DNA of 64,000 bases. It comes from Carpediemonas membranifera. Taxonomy: Eukaryota; Fornicata. The stretch covers positions 248,001 through 312,000 of the forward strand of contig JAHDYR010000013.1 of assembly GCA_019828565.1 (NCBI GenBank), written 5' to 3'. Numbering within the stretch: the first letter of the stretch is position 1; every line of letters starts with the position of its first letter. Shown here in pieces: positions 1 to 9,202 of the stretch. Under the pieces are notes generated by a model, which worked only from the letters and a program-made list of their open reading frames with translations, was not told where the DNA came from and ran no database searches. Position numbers and translations under genes: made by a program.

Positions 1-354
1 CACGGTCTTCGCCCGCTTAACAGAGTCCGCGGCTGGGACCTGGGGCTCTGCGTTCACGGCCTTGCGTGTAAGGTTCGGCTTGGCCTGGCCGGCGGAGCGA
101 GGAACCTCCTTGCTTTCCTCCTCGAATCCCACGTCAGCGTCATCCATCTCCGCATCAGGGATCTCATCCATCGGGTCGTATTGCATGTCTTCGAACCAGC
201 GGACGAGACGGCTGCGGAATTTCCTTATCACAAGATCTTGTTTCCTTATCTTCTGTTCCTTTTCCTTCAGAAGAAGCAGGAGCCGCATGTTGTGTTCTAG
301 CAGGTTATCCTGCTTGGCTCGCATCTCAAGGTTGTTCTGAACCAATGCTTCCAT
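1..354 (-). CDS. N-terminal part of a coiled-coil protein (runs off left edge)
   Basis: From an ATG at 354 the minus-strand frame is open for 118 codons to the window edge, so only the N-terminus is present. Residues 1-50 are heptad-like and rich in Leu, Lys, Glu and Gln (for example RLLLLLKEKEQKIRKQ). They are followed by VRWFEDMQYDPMDEIPDA, an acidic stretch, and a basic patch with KRAKTV. The frame stays open for ten codons above the ATG, to a TAA at 394-396. Those codons also look like coiled coil (LAKREIL), so an upstream exon joined by a short intron cannot be excluded, but I found no convincing splice pair. I do not recognise the family. Codon use (C/G third positions) matches the neighbouring host genes. 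Confidence 0.5.
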   Translation of the reverse strand, partial: MEALVQNNLEMRAKQDNLLEHNMRLLLLLKEKEQKIRKQDLVIRKFRSRLVRWFEDMQYDPMDEIPDAEMDDADVGFEEESKEVPRSAGQAKPNLTRKAVNAEPQVPAADSVKRAKTV

Positions 355-1454
355 CAAGATCTCCCTCTTGGCCAAGTTCTCATCGCAGCAGATTTAGTGG
401 GAATTTAGTGTACAGCTTTCAACCCTCGAACTCACGCTCTAACCTCTCGTCATTCATTGAGCGACACATGATCTTGCTCCTTATTGTGACTTGCTAATTC
501 TGGGATGTGCCCAAGTTGGTCGCGCAATCCCAGCGACAGCTCTCACAGCACGGCCGATGGCGTCTGCTTCTGTGATGACGCCGGCCAGTGGTTCAGGGTG
601 AAGCGACAGTCTGGTGGCGTGGCGAAGATGGCGAGGGCCGGGGCGAGGGAGGAGTGCGAGTGTGTCGTGCCAGTTGACATCGAGCCGGGCGACGACGTGC
701 GGTAAATGTCGGATGAAGAATCAACGTTAGCCGATTTACGACGGGCGGGGTCGACTCCGCTCTGTCTCTGCTGCAGCATGGTAGACCCAGTCGAGTCAAG
801 GGCCTCACTTCCCATGCTGTTTGCCGGCGTGCCAGCAGGCAGAGTCATGGCATGTCTGACGGGTTGTCAGGCCATGGTCAGACGGCCAGTGGTCCTCTGT
901 GTTGCACAAGTGAGTGGGATCTGCCGTGGTGCTGGATGAATCGAAATGGGCCACGAATGGAATGAACAGCAGTCAACAACGGTCTCATTCAAGAATCCGA
1001 GCAACGCTGACATGTACTACTGATTTACACGACCATCGTGCCACTGTTCCCTTTTGCAGGTCGGCTATCAAAGGCCCTCGGGGAAGCCGACTTCATTCTC
1101 ATCTCTTTCTGAAACGAGGCCGCAATGAGGGGCCCCACATGCGCTCTTATACATATTTTTCTGTGTTTCCCATGAGCTATTGGATGATTGAGAAGTCGCG
1201 AGTCATATCGAGTCAGATCTCAAATCAATCACAAGGAAAAACCCCCAGAGGAGGCAGTCAAATCTCACGCCTGGCGTTCAGCGGTCAATAGCTGTCTGGT
1301 TGTGGACAAGGCAGGGTGTTTGATGAATGGACTCAATGGCGACTGACAAATCCAACCCCAGTCAAGCAGGACATGTGACATCAAGTTGCATGATCGTGTG
1401 GCACATGACAATTCCACGTCACTTCATAGAAGCACTCCCCGTCCCACACCGTAC
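355..1454. other. 1.1-kb stretch with no supported gene
   Basis: Several open frames of 60-125 codons lie on both strands here, but none shows a recognisable domain, good codon bias or conserved motif. A Ser/Thr-rich minus-strand frame at 543-848 could be an exon of the gene to its left, but I could not join it with a plausible intron. Probably the 5' region of the left gene plus the 3' flank of the Dim1 gene. Confidence 0.4.
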
Positions 1455-1904
1455 TCACGCCCTGACGTTCATCATGAACTCGGCCATGTTGGCTATCCCC
1501 CTGCCCCTGCTGCTCTCCGTGGCAACCCGCTCGATGATGTTGATCCACTCCTGCTTGCTGCGGGCGTCTGAGAGATAGACCCTGGTGTTGTCCCCAGAGC
1601 CAATGTCCACCTGAATGTGGTTCTCCCGGTAGAAGAAGATGACGCAGGGGCCAAGGAACTCGTCGATCTCGAAGCTGTCGTTGAAGTCCTTGACCTTGTC
1701 CGTGTCGACGGCGAAGATGGAGGCATGGTTGGCGAGCATCGGCTGGATAGAACCAAGAATGTGGTCAAGCATACTAGTCGTTTCATCAGCCATGTTTCCA
1801 AAACGCAGGCACACAACTGTGGATTTGTGGTACAAAACGTCCTGCTTAACTTGGTATGCGCTCTTCAAGTGGCGGAGACCATGCTCGTCGCGTGTTTCGG
1901 CCAT
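1455..1904 (-). CDS. TXNL4A: Dim1/TXNL4A-like U5 snRNP thioredoxin-fold protein
   Basis: 149 residues, close to the usual 142 of the Dim1/Dib1 (U5-15kD) family, which sits in the U4/U6.U5 tri-snRNP and is needed to activate the spliceosome. The family signature is easy to follow: HLKSAYQVKQDVLYHKSTVV at the N-terminus, then VVCLRFGN, a central FAVDTDKVKDFN (human VDITEVPDFN), CVIFFYRENHIQVDIGSGDN (human VMFFFRNKHIMIDLGTGNN) and a C-terminal RGRGIAN. The start MAETRDEHGL was chosen because it places the conserved HL block near the N-terminus; 47 further open codons upstream begin with a non-ATG triplet and show no similarity. The presence of this factor agrees with the spliceosomal introns seen nearby. 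It lies 145 bp downstream of BRF1 on the same strand. Confidence 0.88.
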   Translation of the reverse strand: MAETRDEHGLRHLKSAYQVKQDVLYHKSTVVCLRFGNMADETTSMLDHILGSIQPMLANHASIFAVDTDKVKDFNDSFEIDEFLGPCVIFFYRENHIQVDIGSGDNTRVYLSDARSKQEWINIIERVATESSRGRGIANMAEFMMNVRA

Positions 1905-2049
1905 CGTAGTCTTTCCTAGCTGTGAGGACAGTTTTGTTTGCATCACTAGTCCCAAAGAGGAAAATTTGGCTTCGATCGTTCGATCAATAAACATAAACTG
2001 CGCTCGAGTCAGTTCATCCGGCAAGGCCCAACGACTGCTGACCATCTCC

Positions 2050-3523
2050 TCAGAACATCACAAAGTCGTCTTCCTCCTCCATTTCCATCTCCAACTCTGG
2101 CTCCTGCTCCTCCTCCTGAGTTGCAGCCAGCGACTGACTCAAGGCAAAGGGAGACGACGCCGCAGACGACCCGTTGTGAGTAAAAGCTGATACGTCCTTG
2201 CGGAGGTACTCTACGAAGCTTGCTCGGTTCAGTGAGCGGGCTCTGGCGCTGAGGACGTTTTCCGCACTCTCTGCAGCAGACCCGCCGGCCAGACTGCGGC
2301 GGCCTCTCCGGCCGGAGGTGCCTTTTGCTCTGGTTGGTGCCATGAGTCTTCTGATGTACGCCTTCTGCTCATGAACCACCCACGTGGTCTCCTGCCGCTT
2401 GTAGAACGAAGACGGGTCCTCATCCTTCTCAATGAGCTGCCCCTGCATATCCAGCAGCAATGGATCGTCATCCACGGTCTCATCGTCCCACACGGTGTCG
2501 TGGAAGCTCTCCCCGGCCTGGTTGCGGGCAAGCATGGGGTCTGCGAGCACGGCCGCCATTTCCCTCATGTCCCGCGCCATACGACGACGCATGGCCGGTG
2601 CTGCGGCGTGCTCGAGCTCATCTGCCTTACAAGCCTGGAACTCACGCACGGTGAGGCCCGCGGTGGCCGTCTGGGAGAACTCTTGGAGCCTCTTATCGAT
2701 CGTCGTCGAGTGGACATGGACAACTTGCATGATCTCCTCCTGGGTACGCTCGAAGCCGTGTATACGAGCAGCTACGAATATAGCGGCGCCGCACAGGCCC
2801 GCAGGAGGTCTACCGATGTGCATGTAGTCGCGTTTCATGCTGGCGGCATAAGCTGGAGAGCGGTGGCGGTGACACGGCCCCTCATCTCGCCAAACTGGAG
2901 GGCTCCGACAAACCGGTTGATGTAGAATGACGGGTCAACGATTGGCACGTCAAGGTTAAATCGGCGAAGGAGTTTGAGAAAGCAGTTGCCGACGACAAAC
3001 ATGTTCATACGAAGTGCGTTGGAGAAGTCGATAAGCATGTGCTCCGTCTTGGACCGGCGGCAGAGCACATAGAGGCAGGCGGCGCTGACTACCTGGCTTG
3101 AGTGGCCACTGGTGAAGCCGCCGTTCAGCGCGATGAGGTAGAGCCGCTGGGCTGCGTCCACGAAGTTCTCGGAGATGCTGAGGCCGTCTGCGATCTGAGC
3201 CAGGCGTCGGCGGGCTGTGTAAGGCGGTGGAATGAGACATACAATTGGCTAGCGTCTGAGCGCTGCCGTCGGTCATTTCAGAGTTACCAGCGGCGATATC
3301 TCTGCGGATAAACTTGCCGACAACACCAGATCCTCCGCTGCCTTTGTCCGCAAAGGAAACCTCGTTCACAATGCGATCCTCCTCGAGGACATGGTGGCAC
3401 ACAGTGCAATACATGTTTCCAGCTGCTGCTTGCACCTGAAGAGTGCCAACAGAACCGCATCTTGGACAACCAGAACCCTTGGAGGTATGGCGTTGGCCAG
3501 TGTATGGACGCTGCAGACGACAT
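2050..3523 (-). CDS. BRF1: BRF1, TFIIB-related subunit of TFIIIB (one 28-nt intron, two apparent frame breaks)
   Basis: Recruits RNA polymerase III to tRNA and 5S genes. From the ATG at 3523 there is a zinc ribbon (CPRCG ... YCTVC), then VLEEDRIVNEVSF, then two cyclin folds with DFSNAL, INRFVGALQFGEMRGRV and MKRDYMHIGRPPAGLCGAA, which track human BRF1 ([20 protein letters not shown]). A 28-nt intron at 3215-3242 (GTATGT...TTACACAG) restores SAQTLAN-SRRRLAQIADG, matching the family. Two breaks remain. At CCC 3476-3478 one base fewer joins the start Met to the zinc ribbon. At about 2839-2850 the frame moves from ...TALQLMPP to MKRDYMH without a splice site or homopolymer. The C-terminal third is acidic and divergent. 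The three frames are one gene because the conserved blocks follow each other exactly as in BRF1. Confidence 0.85.
3215..3242 (-). other. 28-nt spliceosomal intron in BRF1
   Basis: On the minus strand the segment begins GTATGT and ends CCTTACACAG. Removing it joins two frames into the conserved BRF1 sequence QTLAN/SRRRLAQIA. The 3' end resembles the fused branch-acceptor motif of metamonad introns. Confidence 0.85.
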
Positions 3524-3561
3524 TGGAGGAAAAAATGACAAGCATGAGCGCGTATGACCGT

Positions 3562-4320
3562 TTACTTCTTGCCGGAGTTGGCGAGGAAGGCGGAGTGCTT
3601 CTCGAGGAGACCGACCTCAGCCTTGGTGGCGGCCCACATGTCGGGGGTCAGGTAGCAGTAGGTCTTGGACAGGGCCTGGAAGGTAGCCGAGACGAAGTTG
3701 CCGAGAGTTCTGGTGGAACCAGAAGACTGGACGAAGACATCCTGGACACCGGCGAAGGCAAGAACCTTCTTGGCGGCGGGGGCGGCAACGATGCCGGAAC
3801 CGCGAGGAGCGGGGCAGAGACGGACGCGGACGGAGCCGGCCTTGCCAGTGACCTTCATGGGGACAGTGTGGGGGCCACCGATGTTACCGAAAGAGTAACC
3901 GAGACGGATGGGAACCATGTTGATCTTGCCAACGAGGATAGCGCCACGGATAGCGAGGGCAACCTCCTTAGCGACCTTGATGCCGAGGCCCATGTGGCGG
4001 TTGTGGTCACCAACGACGACGAAAGCCTTGAAGCGAGTGCGCTGGCCGGCAGTGGTCTGCTTCTGGACAGACATGACCTTGAGGACCTCCTCGGAGAGGG
4101 GCTCGTCCTTGAAGAAGTGATCGACGATCTGGTACTCCTTGATAGGCATGGAGTGAAGGAAGATCTCCTCCAGGCTCTTGATCTTGCCCTCCTTCACAAG
4201 GCGGCCAAGCTTAGTGGCGGGGATCCACTCCTCCTTGCGGGGACCACCACGCTGGGGGCGGCGGCCACCGAAACCAGTACGGGGACGGCGTTCGTTGGAA
4301 GCGGGAGCACCAGACTGCAT
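3562..4320 (-). CDS. RPS2: 40S ribosomal protein uS5 (RPS2)
   Basis: 252 residues, a usual length for eukaryotic uS5. It starts with the Arg/Gly-rich N-tail ([17 protein letters not shown]) and continues with the family blocks [62 protein letters not shown]-like [13 protein letters not shown], then [17 protein letters not shown] and [20 protein letters not shown]. uS5 lies at the mRNA entry of the small subunit and helps decoding fidelity. The gene is intronless, strongly biased to C/G-ending codons, and 38 bp upstream of the BRF1 start on the same strand. The A-rich leader just upstream of the ATG has a run of eight A residues. Confidence 0.97.
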   Translation of the reverse strand: MQSGAPASNERRPRTGFGGRRPQRGGPRKEEWIPATKLGRLVKEGKIKSLEEIFLHSMPIKEYQIVDHFFKDEPLSEEVLKVMSVQKQTTAGQRTRFKAFVVVGDHNRHMGLGIKVAKEVALAIRGAILVGKINMVPIRLGYSFGNIGGPHTVPMKVTGKAGSVRVRLCPAPRGSGIVAAPAAKKVLAFAGVQDVFVQSSGSTRTLGNFVSATFQALSKTYCYLTPDMWAATKAEVGLLEKHSAFLANSGKK

Positions 4321-4510
4321 TGCTATGTCCGTATCGCTACTTGCTGTTTTTTTTCTTGCAGCATTTCTTGACTGATCAACTCTGGCGCCTGGGTGACCCT
4401 CGGCCTTCGTCCTGGGTCAATATGAGCCGGAGACAGTGAATTATGAGTATTGGACCTTCATTCTCAATCTACGGACTGGCGGGCAGCGCAAAAGCATTCA
4501 ATCAAATGAT
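4321..4510. other. Intergenic spacer
   Basis: 190 bp between RPS2 and the SPEF2-like gene. It holds the RPS2 leader; no other feature seen. Confidence 0.5.
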
Positions 4511-7096
4511 TTACTTCTTTGAGCGCCTGGATCCAGGCCTCTTACCATCAACCTCCATCTCGGGTACGACATAGTTCCTAGGCTCCCTCAGTGTCGTCAC
4601 CATCTCCCCAAACGCACAGGAAATGCCGGGCTCGCTACAGGTTGGGTCGAAGTCGAACTCTTCTTCGTCTGCAGCAATTGTCTCACACAGCACTGGCCCG
4701 AGGATAGGGTCGATCCGCATCTTGTTCGCCACGACTCGGCCAGAGTTGATTGAGTCAATTATCGACTCCAAAACGGCCTTGACGCCTTCCCTAAGATGAT
4801 CTCTTGCCACATTGATAGACTCGTTGATTGAATCAAAATGACTCTCCACAGTCGAGTTAAGCCAATCGAGCTCCGCGTCCAACCTCCCGCCATGCGACTT
4901 GATACGCTCCGCCGCATCAGTTTTGAATGATTCAAAGACTTCAGCCATCTCTGAGGCGACGTCTTCTGGGGTCGTGGGTACAGCATCCTTGCCCTTCGCC
5001 ACGGCGGTAGAGGGGCAGACGGCAGATCCCACAAGGGCCGATGCTGCCTCCAGCACGGCTGTTGTGGTGGTGAGCACAGGATCGCCTAGGTCGACCACCT
5101 TCCCCTTAGCCTGCGCGGGCTTCTCCTTACTCTCGACCGAAGCGAGTGACAACTTCTCTCCAGCGGCCGACCCCCACAGGCCGATGAGCTCTCTGAGCAC
5201 TGTATCAGCTTCTACTACGCGACTGGCCTCGGCCTTGATTGCAGCTGCAGCGGCGTTTGCCAAGGCGTGCGAGCTGTCCAGTGCCCAGGCAGGCATGTCG
5301 GCCCAAGCATCCTTGGCGTCCTGGCCCTGCTGGGTATCCAGCGTGTGCAGGTACGTCGCCTTATGCTCGGTAGACGCGCCTGATGTTGAGTATGCTGCGG
5401 CCATGACTGCGGCAGAGTCGGCATAGTGGTCATTGACACACGTGACGAGTGCATCGCGGAGCCCGAGGAGTTTGGCGAGGAACACAGAGGCCACGGCCGC
5501 TTCGGTCTTGAGGCGGGCGGGGACGTCATTCCACTCGCTCACAAACCCGTCGAGGGCGTCTGTGTAGCCTACCAACTCCCTTCTGCTGAATGCGGCCATC
5601 GCCTGCTCCATGGCATGCAGTACAGCTGACAAGCGGGCCCGAGCCTGGCCGGCAGTCTTCTCCAGACCATTGCGGGCTTCCAACTTGGCCATACTCCCAT
5701 TAAACCAGGCGCTAACCGCAGCTCCGATATCCTCGACTGGGTCACTGCCGAGCTTGAGCACGTGCACTGCCTTATCGGCGTCCTCAATGCTTTTCTGGAC
5801 AGGTGCCTCCTTACCCTCGCCGTCGTCACCCTCAGCAGCAGGCTTGGTCGCGCTGATCACATGACGGGTCAAGGACGGGCATACCTTAACGCGCTCGCCC
5901 TGCCACACGGCGAACTCGGCCTGGGCCCAGTCAGCTCTGGAGTTATCAGCGGTGAGGCGAGCCTCGCACGTGGTTAGGGTAGGAATGAGAGAGGAAATCT
6001 CGGAAATATCTACAGATTCAAAAACTGGAGGGTCGACCTTGTGGAATGAATCGTAGTATATCTCGAGATCGGACAGATCTTTGTCACATTTCGCGTGGAC
6101 CACAGCCATGCTGTTCGGTGCTGGGGCGAGCTCAGGGAGCGGCTTGGGCAATTCCTCGGGCACAGGGATAGTTCCAGTCTCGGTCCGGACGACGCCGACA
6201 GAGTGAGAAATCAATGCCTCGATGTCGGCCTTGCAGATGGTCACGGCTGTGAGTGAAGGGAGGCGGGGCGGGCTGTATAGCGGTGCCTGACCGTCTTGGG
6301 TGGGACATAGCGTCTGCTCAAGTGCCTCGGCCTGCTCTTTGGTGGCTGGGTAGCCGCACACCAGGACGCCTCGGTGGGGGGGAGCTTCCTCCTCGGAGTA
6401 GACGCGCTCCACAGCTCTAAGGGCACGCACGAATAGTGTGGCGATCCTAGCCTGGCCCTCCAGGTCGGTGGGCTCGGTCACGGCGTCGACCACCTCTTGC
6501 GGGACGTCAGCAGTGCCGTTGCCCTCGAGCAAATCGACAATGAGGGGAAGGTCAAGATAGACGAGCTGCTGCTCAGCACAGACAGTCTTAGCAAGCTCCT
6601 CGATGCCGCAGTGCGGAGGGCCAGTCAGCGCAGCGGCCACGAACCCAGGAACAAAGGGCGCGGGGCCCGGAACAGCGGGGGGGAAGGCGAGCAGGCTCAG
6701 ACGCTCCATGAGGGGGAGGATCGGGCATTCTTGAGGGTCCGTGCATGCAGTTGGGACCGCCTTATCCTCCGAGGAAGCCTCCGGGGAGTCCTGCAGCTGA
6801 GCGCTGAGCTCGTTGTATATTTGCCGAATATGGTCCTTCATGTCACGAGCACGGAGCCTGAAGCCGATACAATCGGCATCAAAGCGGAGAGACTCGTGCT
6901 CTTCCCACTCACGGGCCTTCTCTTCGCACTGGGCGGTGCGGAGCTCTCTGTTCTCAATCATCTTGTCCTTTTCCAGTTCAACCTCCAGCAGGCGGGCGCA
7001 TAGACGCCGTTCTGCTTCTGATTGCCGAAAGAGAGCGTTCAATACCTTCTGCTCGGCAGCCATGATGCGTTCGTCAAATTTTGGAGAGAGGAACAT
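4511..7096 (-). CDS. SPEF2/CPC1-like axonemal protein with degenerate adenylate-kinase fold
   Basis: 861 residues from the ATG at 7096 (open codons to 7111 begin with GTG). The N-terminal 100 residues are a charged coiled coil. Next comes an adenylate-kinase-like region: a P-loop position that has lost its Lys (ALTGPPHCGIEELAKTVC), then LVYLDLPLIVDLLEG and RGVLVCGYPATKEQAEALE, the last a close match to the kinase block that holds the CORE/LID boundary. The remaining 500 residues are Ala-rich helices with further coiled coil and an acidic EEEFDFDP segment. This order of coiled coil plus a nucleotide-kinase-like module is typical of the central-pair proteins SPEF2 (animals) and CPC1 (Chlamydomonas), but those are about twice as long and carry an N-terminal CH domain, absent here. 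Probably a flagellar structural protein; the exact family is uncertain. Confidence 0.6.
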   Translation of the reverse strand: MFLSPKFDERIMAAEQKVLNALFRQSEAERRLCARLLEVELEKDKMIENRELRTAQCEEKAREWEEHESLRFDADCIGFRLRARDMKDHIRQIYNELSAQLQDSPEASSEDKAVPTACTDPQECPILPLMERLSLLAFPPAVPGPAPFVPGFVAAALTGPPHCGIEELAKTVCAEQQLVYLDLPLIVDLLEGNGTADVPQEVVDAVTEPTDLEGQARIATLFVRALRAVERVYSEEEAPPHRGVLVCGYPATKEQAEALEQTLCPTQDGQAPLYSPPRLPSLTAVTICKADIEALISHSVGVVRTETGTIPVPEELPKPLPELAPAPNSMAVVHAKCDKDLSDLEIYYDSFHKVDPPVFESVDISEISSLIPTLTTCEARLTADNSRADWAQAEFAVWQGERVKVCPSLTRHVISATKPAAEGDDGEGKEAPVQKSIEDADKAVHVLKLGSDPVEDIGAAVSAWFNGSMAKLEARNGLEKTAGQARARLSAVLHAMEQAMAAFSRRELVGYTDALDGFVSEWNDVPARLKTEAAVASVFLAKLLGLRDALVTCVNDHYADSAAVMAAAYSTSGASTEHKATYLHTLDTQQGQDAKDAWADMPAWALDSSHALANAAAAAIKAEASRVVEADTVLRELIGLWGSAAGEKLSLASVESKEKPAQAKGKVVDLGDPVLTTTTAVLEAASALVGSAVCPSTAVAKGKDAVPTTPEDVASEMAEVFESFKTDAAERIKSHGGRLDAELDWLNSTVESHFDSINESINVARDHLREGVKAVLESIIDSINSGRVVANKMRIDPILGPVLCETIAADEEEFDFDPTCSEPGISCAFGEMVTTLREPRNYVVPEMEVDGKRPGSRRSKK

Positions 7097-7371
7097 GTTG
7101 GCATGTAACACAGTAAATGGCCTTGGTGGGTCAGAATGACCGTGAGGGAGTAGAGATAGAGCCGAGAAAGCGTAGTAAGCAAGGGCTTTGTTCCAGGGTT
7201 GGCTGACTCCCCACAGCGAAGAAGAAGGCGAGACGACACTCCTGGAGCAACCAACGGGACAGCTAGCGACGCCTATGGCTCAGAACACTCCAGTCCTGCT
7301 CTTGCCACCTGCATCGTAGTGGTGGCAACAGAGATGGGTCAGAAAACGACAATTTACAGGCATAGCTGTGC
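7097..7371. other. Intergenic spacer
   Basis: 275 bp between the SPEF2-like start and the NEDD8 stop. Nothing recognisable. Confidence 0.4.
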
Positions 7372-7602
7372 TTAACCACCACGAAGGGACAGGACAAGGT
7401 GGAGAACATTGCCACCTTCAAGGCCAACAGCCTTAGCGACCTCATCGTCAGCAATAGGCCGGCCATTGAAGATAAGCTTCTGCTGATCCGGGGGGATGCC
7501 TTCACGCTGCTCGATCTTCTGCTTAACAGTGAGGAACTTGTCTGTCTCATCGACATCGAGTTCCATCTGGTTGCCGCCAATGCTCTTCACGTATATCAAC
7601 AT
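7372..7602 (-). CDS. NEDD8: NEDD8/Rub1-like ubiquitin-like modifier, encoded without a C-terminal tail
   Basis: 76 residues, exactly the size of mature ubiquitin/NEDD8. It begins MLIYVKSIGG (NEDD8 MLIKVKTLTG), has the core REGIPPDQQKLIFNGRPIAD and ends HLVLSLRGG directly before the stop. The residue at position 72 is Ser. Ubiquitin has Arg72 and NEDD8 Ala72, the site that decides which E1 is used, so this is closer to NEDD8 than to ubiquitin. NEDD8 is usually made with residues after GlyGly that UCHL3 or DEN1 removes; here the diglycine is the natural C-terminus, so no processing would be needed. The role would be cullin neddylation. Upstream in-frame codons begin with TTG and are not part of the fold. 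Confidence 0.85.
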   Translation of the reverse strand: MLIYVKSIGGNQMELDVDETDKFLTVKQKIEQREGIPPDQQKLIFNGRPIADDEVAKAVGLEGGNVLHLVLSLRGG

Positions 7603-7790
7603 CAAACTGGCCAAGTGCTTTCCGATTTATCGTTTACCGCCTGGTCATCGTGACAATCGAGCATGCATGAGCTAGAGACGGCGAGGTCCCCATGTAAAGC
7701 TGTCTCATGTCCTTCAGTGACGTGAGGCTATCAGCCGAGCTGACGGTATTAGGACCCTCATAGTGTTTAAATAAGGCAAGCTCGCGTCCC

Positions 7791-8272
7791 TCATCTGCGC
7801 TTGCGGGGCTTCTTTGGCTTGTTCGATGCCGCCTTCTTGCCCTGCCCCTTGCCCTTGGCCTGCGGTTGTCCCTTCCTAGCAGCCGCCGCAGCCGCTGCAG
7901 CGGCCTCAGCACGCTCGGTCTGGATTGCCTTCATGGCGTCAGCAACGGCGAAGTAGAACTGCAGCTCTGTGTGAGACGGGGAGGCTGAACAAACTGGAGG
8001 TGAAGCTGTCGTTGCCCTCAAGAGAGAAGCGGATGCGGCCGCTAGTGAAGAAATCAGCGGGATGCCTCTTATTTGGCTGTGTGAGTTGATCTGTCGGAAG
8101 GATGTACCTCTTCGTGAAAGTTGACGCCAGTTTTCTTCACGCCATCAAGCAGGAGGTTGTAGTCTGGGTTCTGGACGGCCTTTCCCTTGGTAACGATCCT
8201 ATAGCGGCTTGTTCTAGCCACATCGAAGTTGATAGGCCACAACACACGCCACCGAGCCCATTCCTCTGACAT
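7791..8272 (-). CDS. SRP19: SRP19, signal recognition particle 19-kDa protein (three exons)
   Basis: Exons at 8272-8108, 8076-7995 and 7966-7791 join to 140 residues. SRP19 binds SRP RNA helices 6 and 8 and allows SRP54 loading. The N-terminal exon gives RWRVLWPINFDVARTSRYRI and GKAVQNPDYNLLLDGVKK (the family has a similar ...RRIPISKAVENPT... block). Exon 2 gives RHPADFFTSGRIRFSLEG, equivalent to the GRVRVQL strand, and exon 3 FYFAVADAMKAI followed by an Ala run and a Lys/Arg-rich tail (KGKGQGKKAASNKPKKPRKR), the usual basic SRP19 C-terminus. Introns are 31 and 28 nt, both ending CACACAG. The start is uncertain: 23 open codons upstream, also with ATG triplets, show no similarity. Confidence 0.85.
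7967..7994 (-). other. 28-nt intron 2 of SRP19
   Basis: Minus strand: begins GTTTGT and ends CCGTCTCACACAG. Removal joins ...DSFTS to KLQFYFAV; without removal the frame meets a TGA soon after. Confidence 0.8.
8077..8107 (-). other. 31-nt intron 1 of SRP19
   Basis: Minus strand: begins GTACAT and ends CAACTCACACAG, close to the metamonad ACTAACACACAG consensus. Phase 0, between NFHEE and PNKRHPADF. Confidence 0.85.
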
Positions 8273-8474
8273 GGTTCTAGTTCGTGTCGACCCATACATG
8301 ACCGGTATAACTGACATAAATGAACCAGAGACCCTAGACACGTCTGGCCATGGCTGCTCGGGCGATACGGCTTCATTTTCGGCCAGAAAGATCGTGCATT
8401 TTCTCTATTGCCGCACTCCATAAAGCCAGGTGTGTCGTTGGACCCTACACAACTTACCGGCGGGAACCATTTAC

Positions 8475-8930
8475 TTAGGCGACGATCTGGTTAGCAGTGG
8501 CAGCCTCGTACTTGAAGGAGGGAGCAACCTTCTTGGTGGCGCGGTAGTAGCGGGAAAGACGGTGGATACGGCTCTCGATAAGGATGAGTCTGTACTTGCT
8601 GTCCTTGTCGCGGGGGTTGCGCTCAATGTGCTTACGGATAGAGACGGCGCGCTTGATCATCATGTAGAGGTCCTCGGGGATCTCGGGAGCAAGGCCCTGG
8701 GAGCGAAGCATACGGACGATCTTGTTGCCAGTAACGGCGTGGATCTGGCCAACACCGTGCTGATCACGAAGGATGGTGCCAATGCGGGAAGGGTTCACGC
8801 CCTTGCGAGCCATACCAGCGATGATGGTGTTGAGCTCCTCGGTGGTCATCTTGGCCCACTCAGGAGCGGAGCGGTTGTACGGAATGGCGGACTGCGCCAC
8901 TCCCTTACCGTTAGAATGCATCCTGCCCAT
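8475..8930 (-). CDS. RPS13: 40S ribosomal protein uS15 (RPS13)
   Basis: 151 residues, the eukaryotic uS15 length. It starts [20 protein letters not shown], the conserved N-tail, and continues with [20 protein letters not shown] and [20 protein letters not shown], then [20 protein letters not shown] and the C-terminal [18 protein letters not shown]. uS15 binds helix 22 of 18S rRNA and contacts the large subunit. Intronless. The leader just upstream of the ATG contains two runs of seven T or A (8960-8990) around a TCGTGAA core. Confidence 0.97.
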   Translation of the reverse strand: MGRMHSNGKGVAQSAIPYNRSAPEWAKMTTEELNTIIAGMARKGVNPSRIGTILRDQHGVGQIHAVTGNKIVRMLRSQGLAPEIPEDLYMMIKRAVSIRKHIERNPRDKDSKYRLILIESRIHRLSRYYRATKKVAPSFKYEAATANQIVA

Positions 8931-9202
8931 CTTCTTCGAACGCTAAGCAACGGAGCTTTTTTTCACGAAAAAAATGTGAGTGAAAAAAAGCTGAAGCACG
9001 TGCAGATTATGTTTAGAGGACCTTCTGGGTGCTACCGCGCGAAATTGATGCAAGTTTGTGCTTGAGCCTGGAATAAATATGAGCAGCGTGACATAAACTA
9101 GGGATGAAGACCGCCAACTGGACTTGTCTGGCAGCCCAATTGGTGAGTGATTCCGGACACCAAAATACGCAAACACATCCGTTAGACGATTTATGGCCGA
9201 AA

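Noticed and set aside
2050-3523. Three separate genes in the BRF1 region
   Set aside because: The zinc ribbon, first and second cyclin folds follow each other in the BRF1 order, and a canonical short intron explains one of the joins.
3391-4371. 326-codon plus-strand ORF antisense to RPS2
   Set aside because: Mirror of a highly GC3-biased gene; repetitive Gly/Leu/Asp composition and no similarity. The minus strand is clearly uS5.
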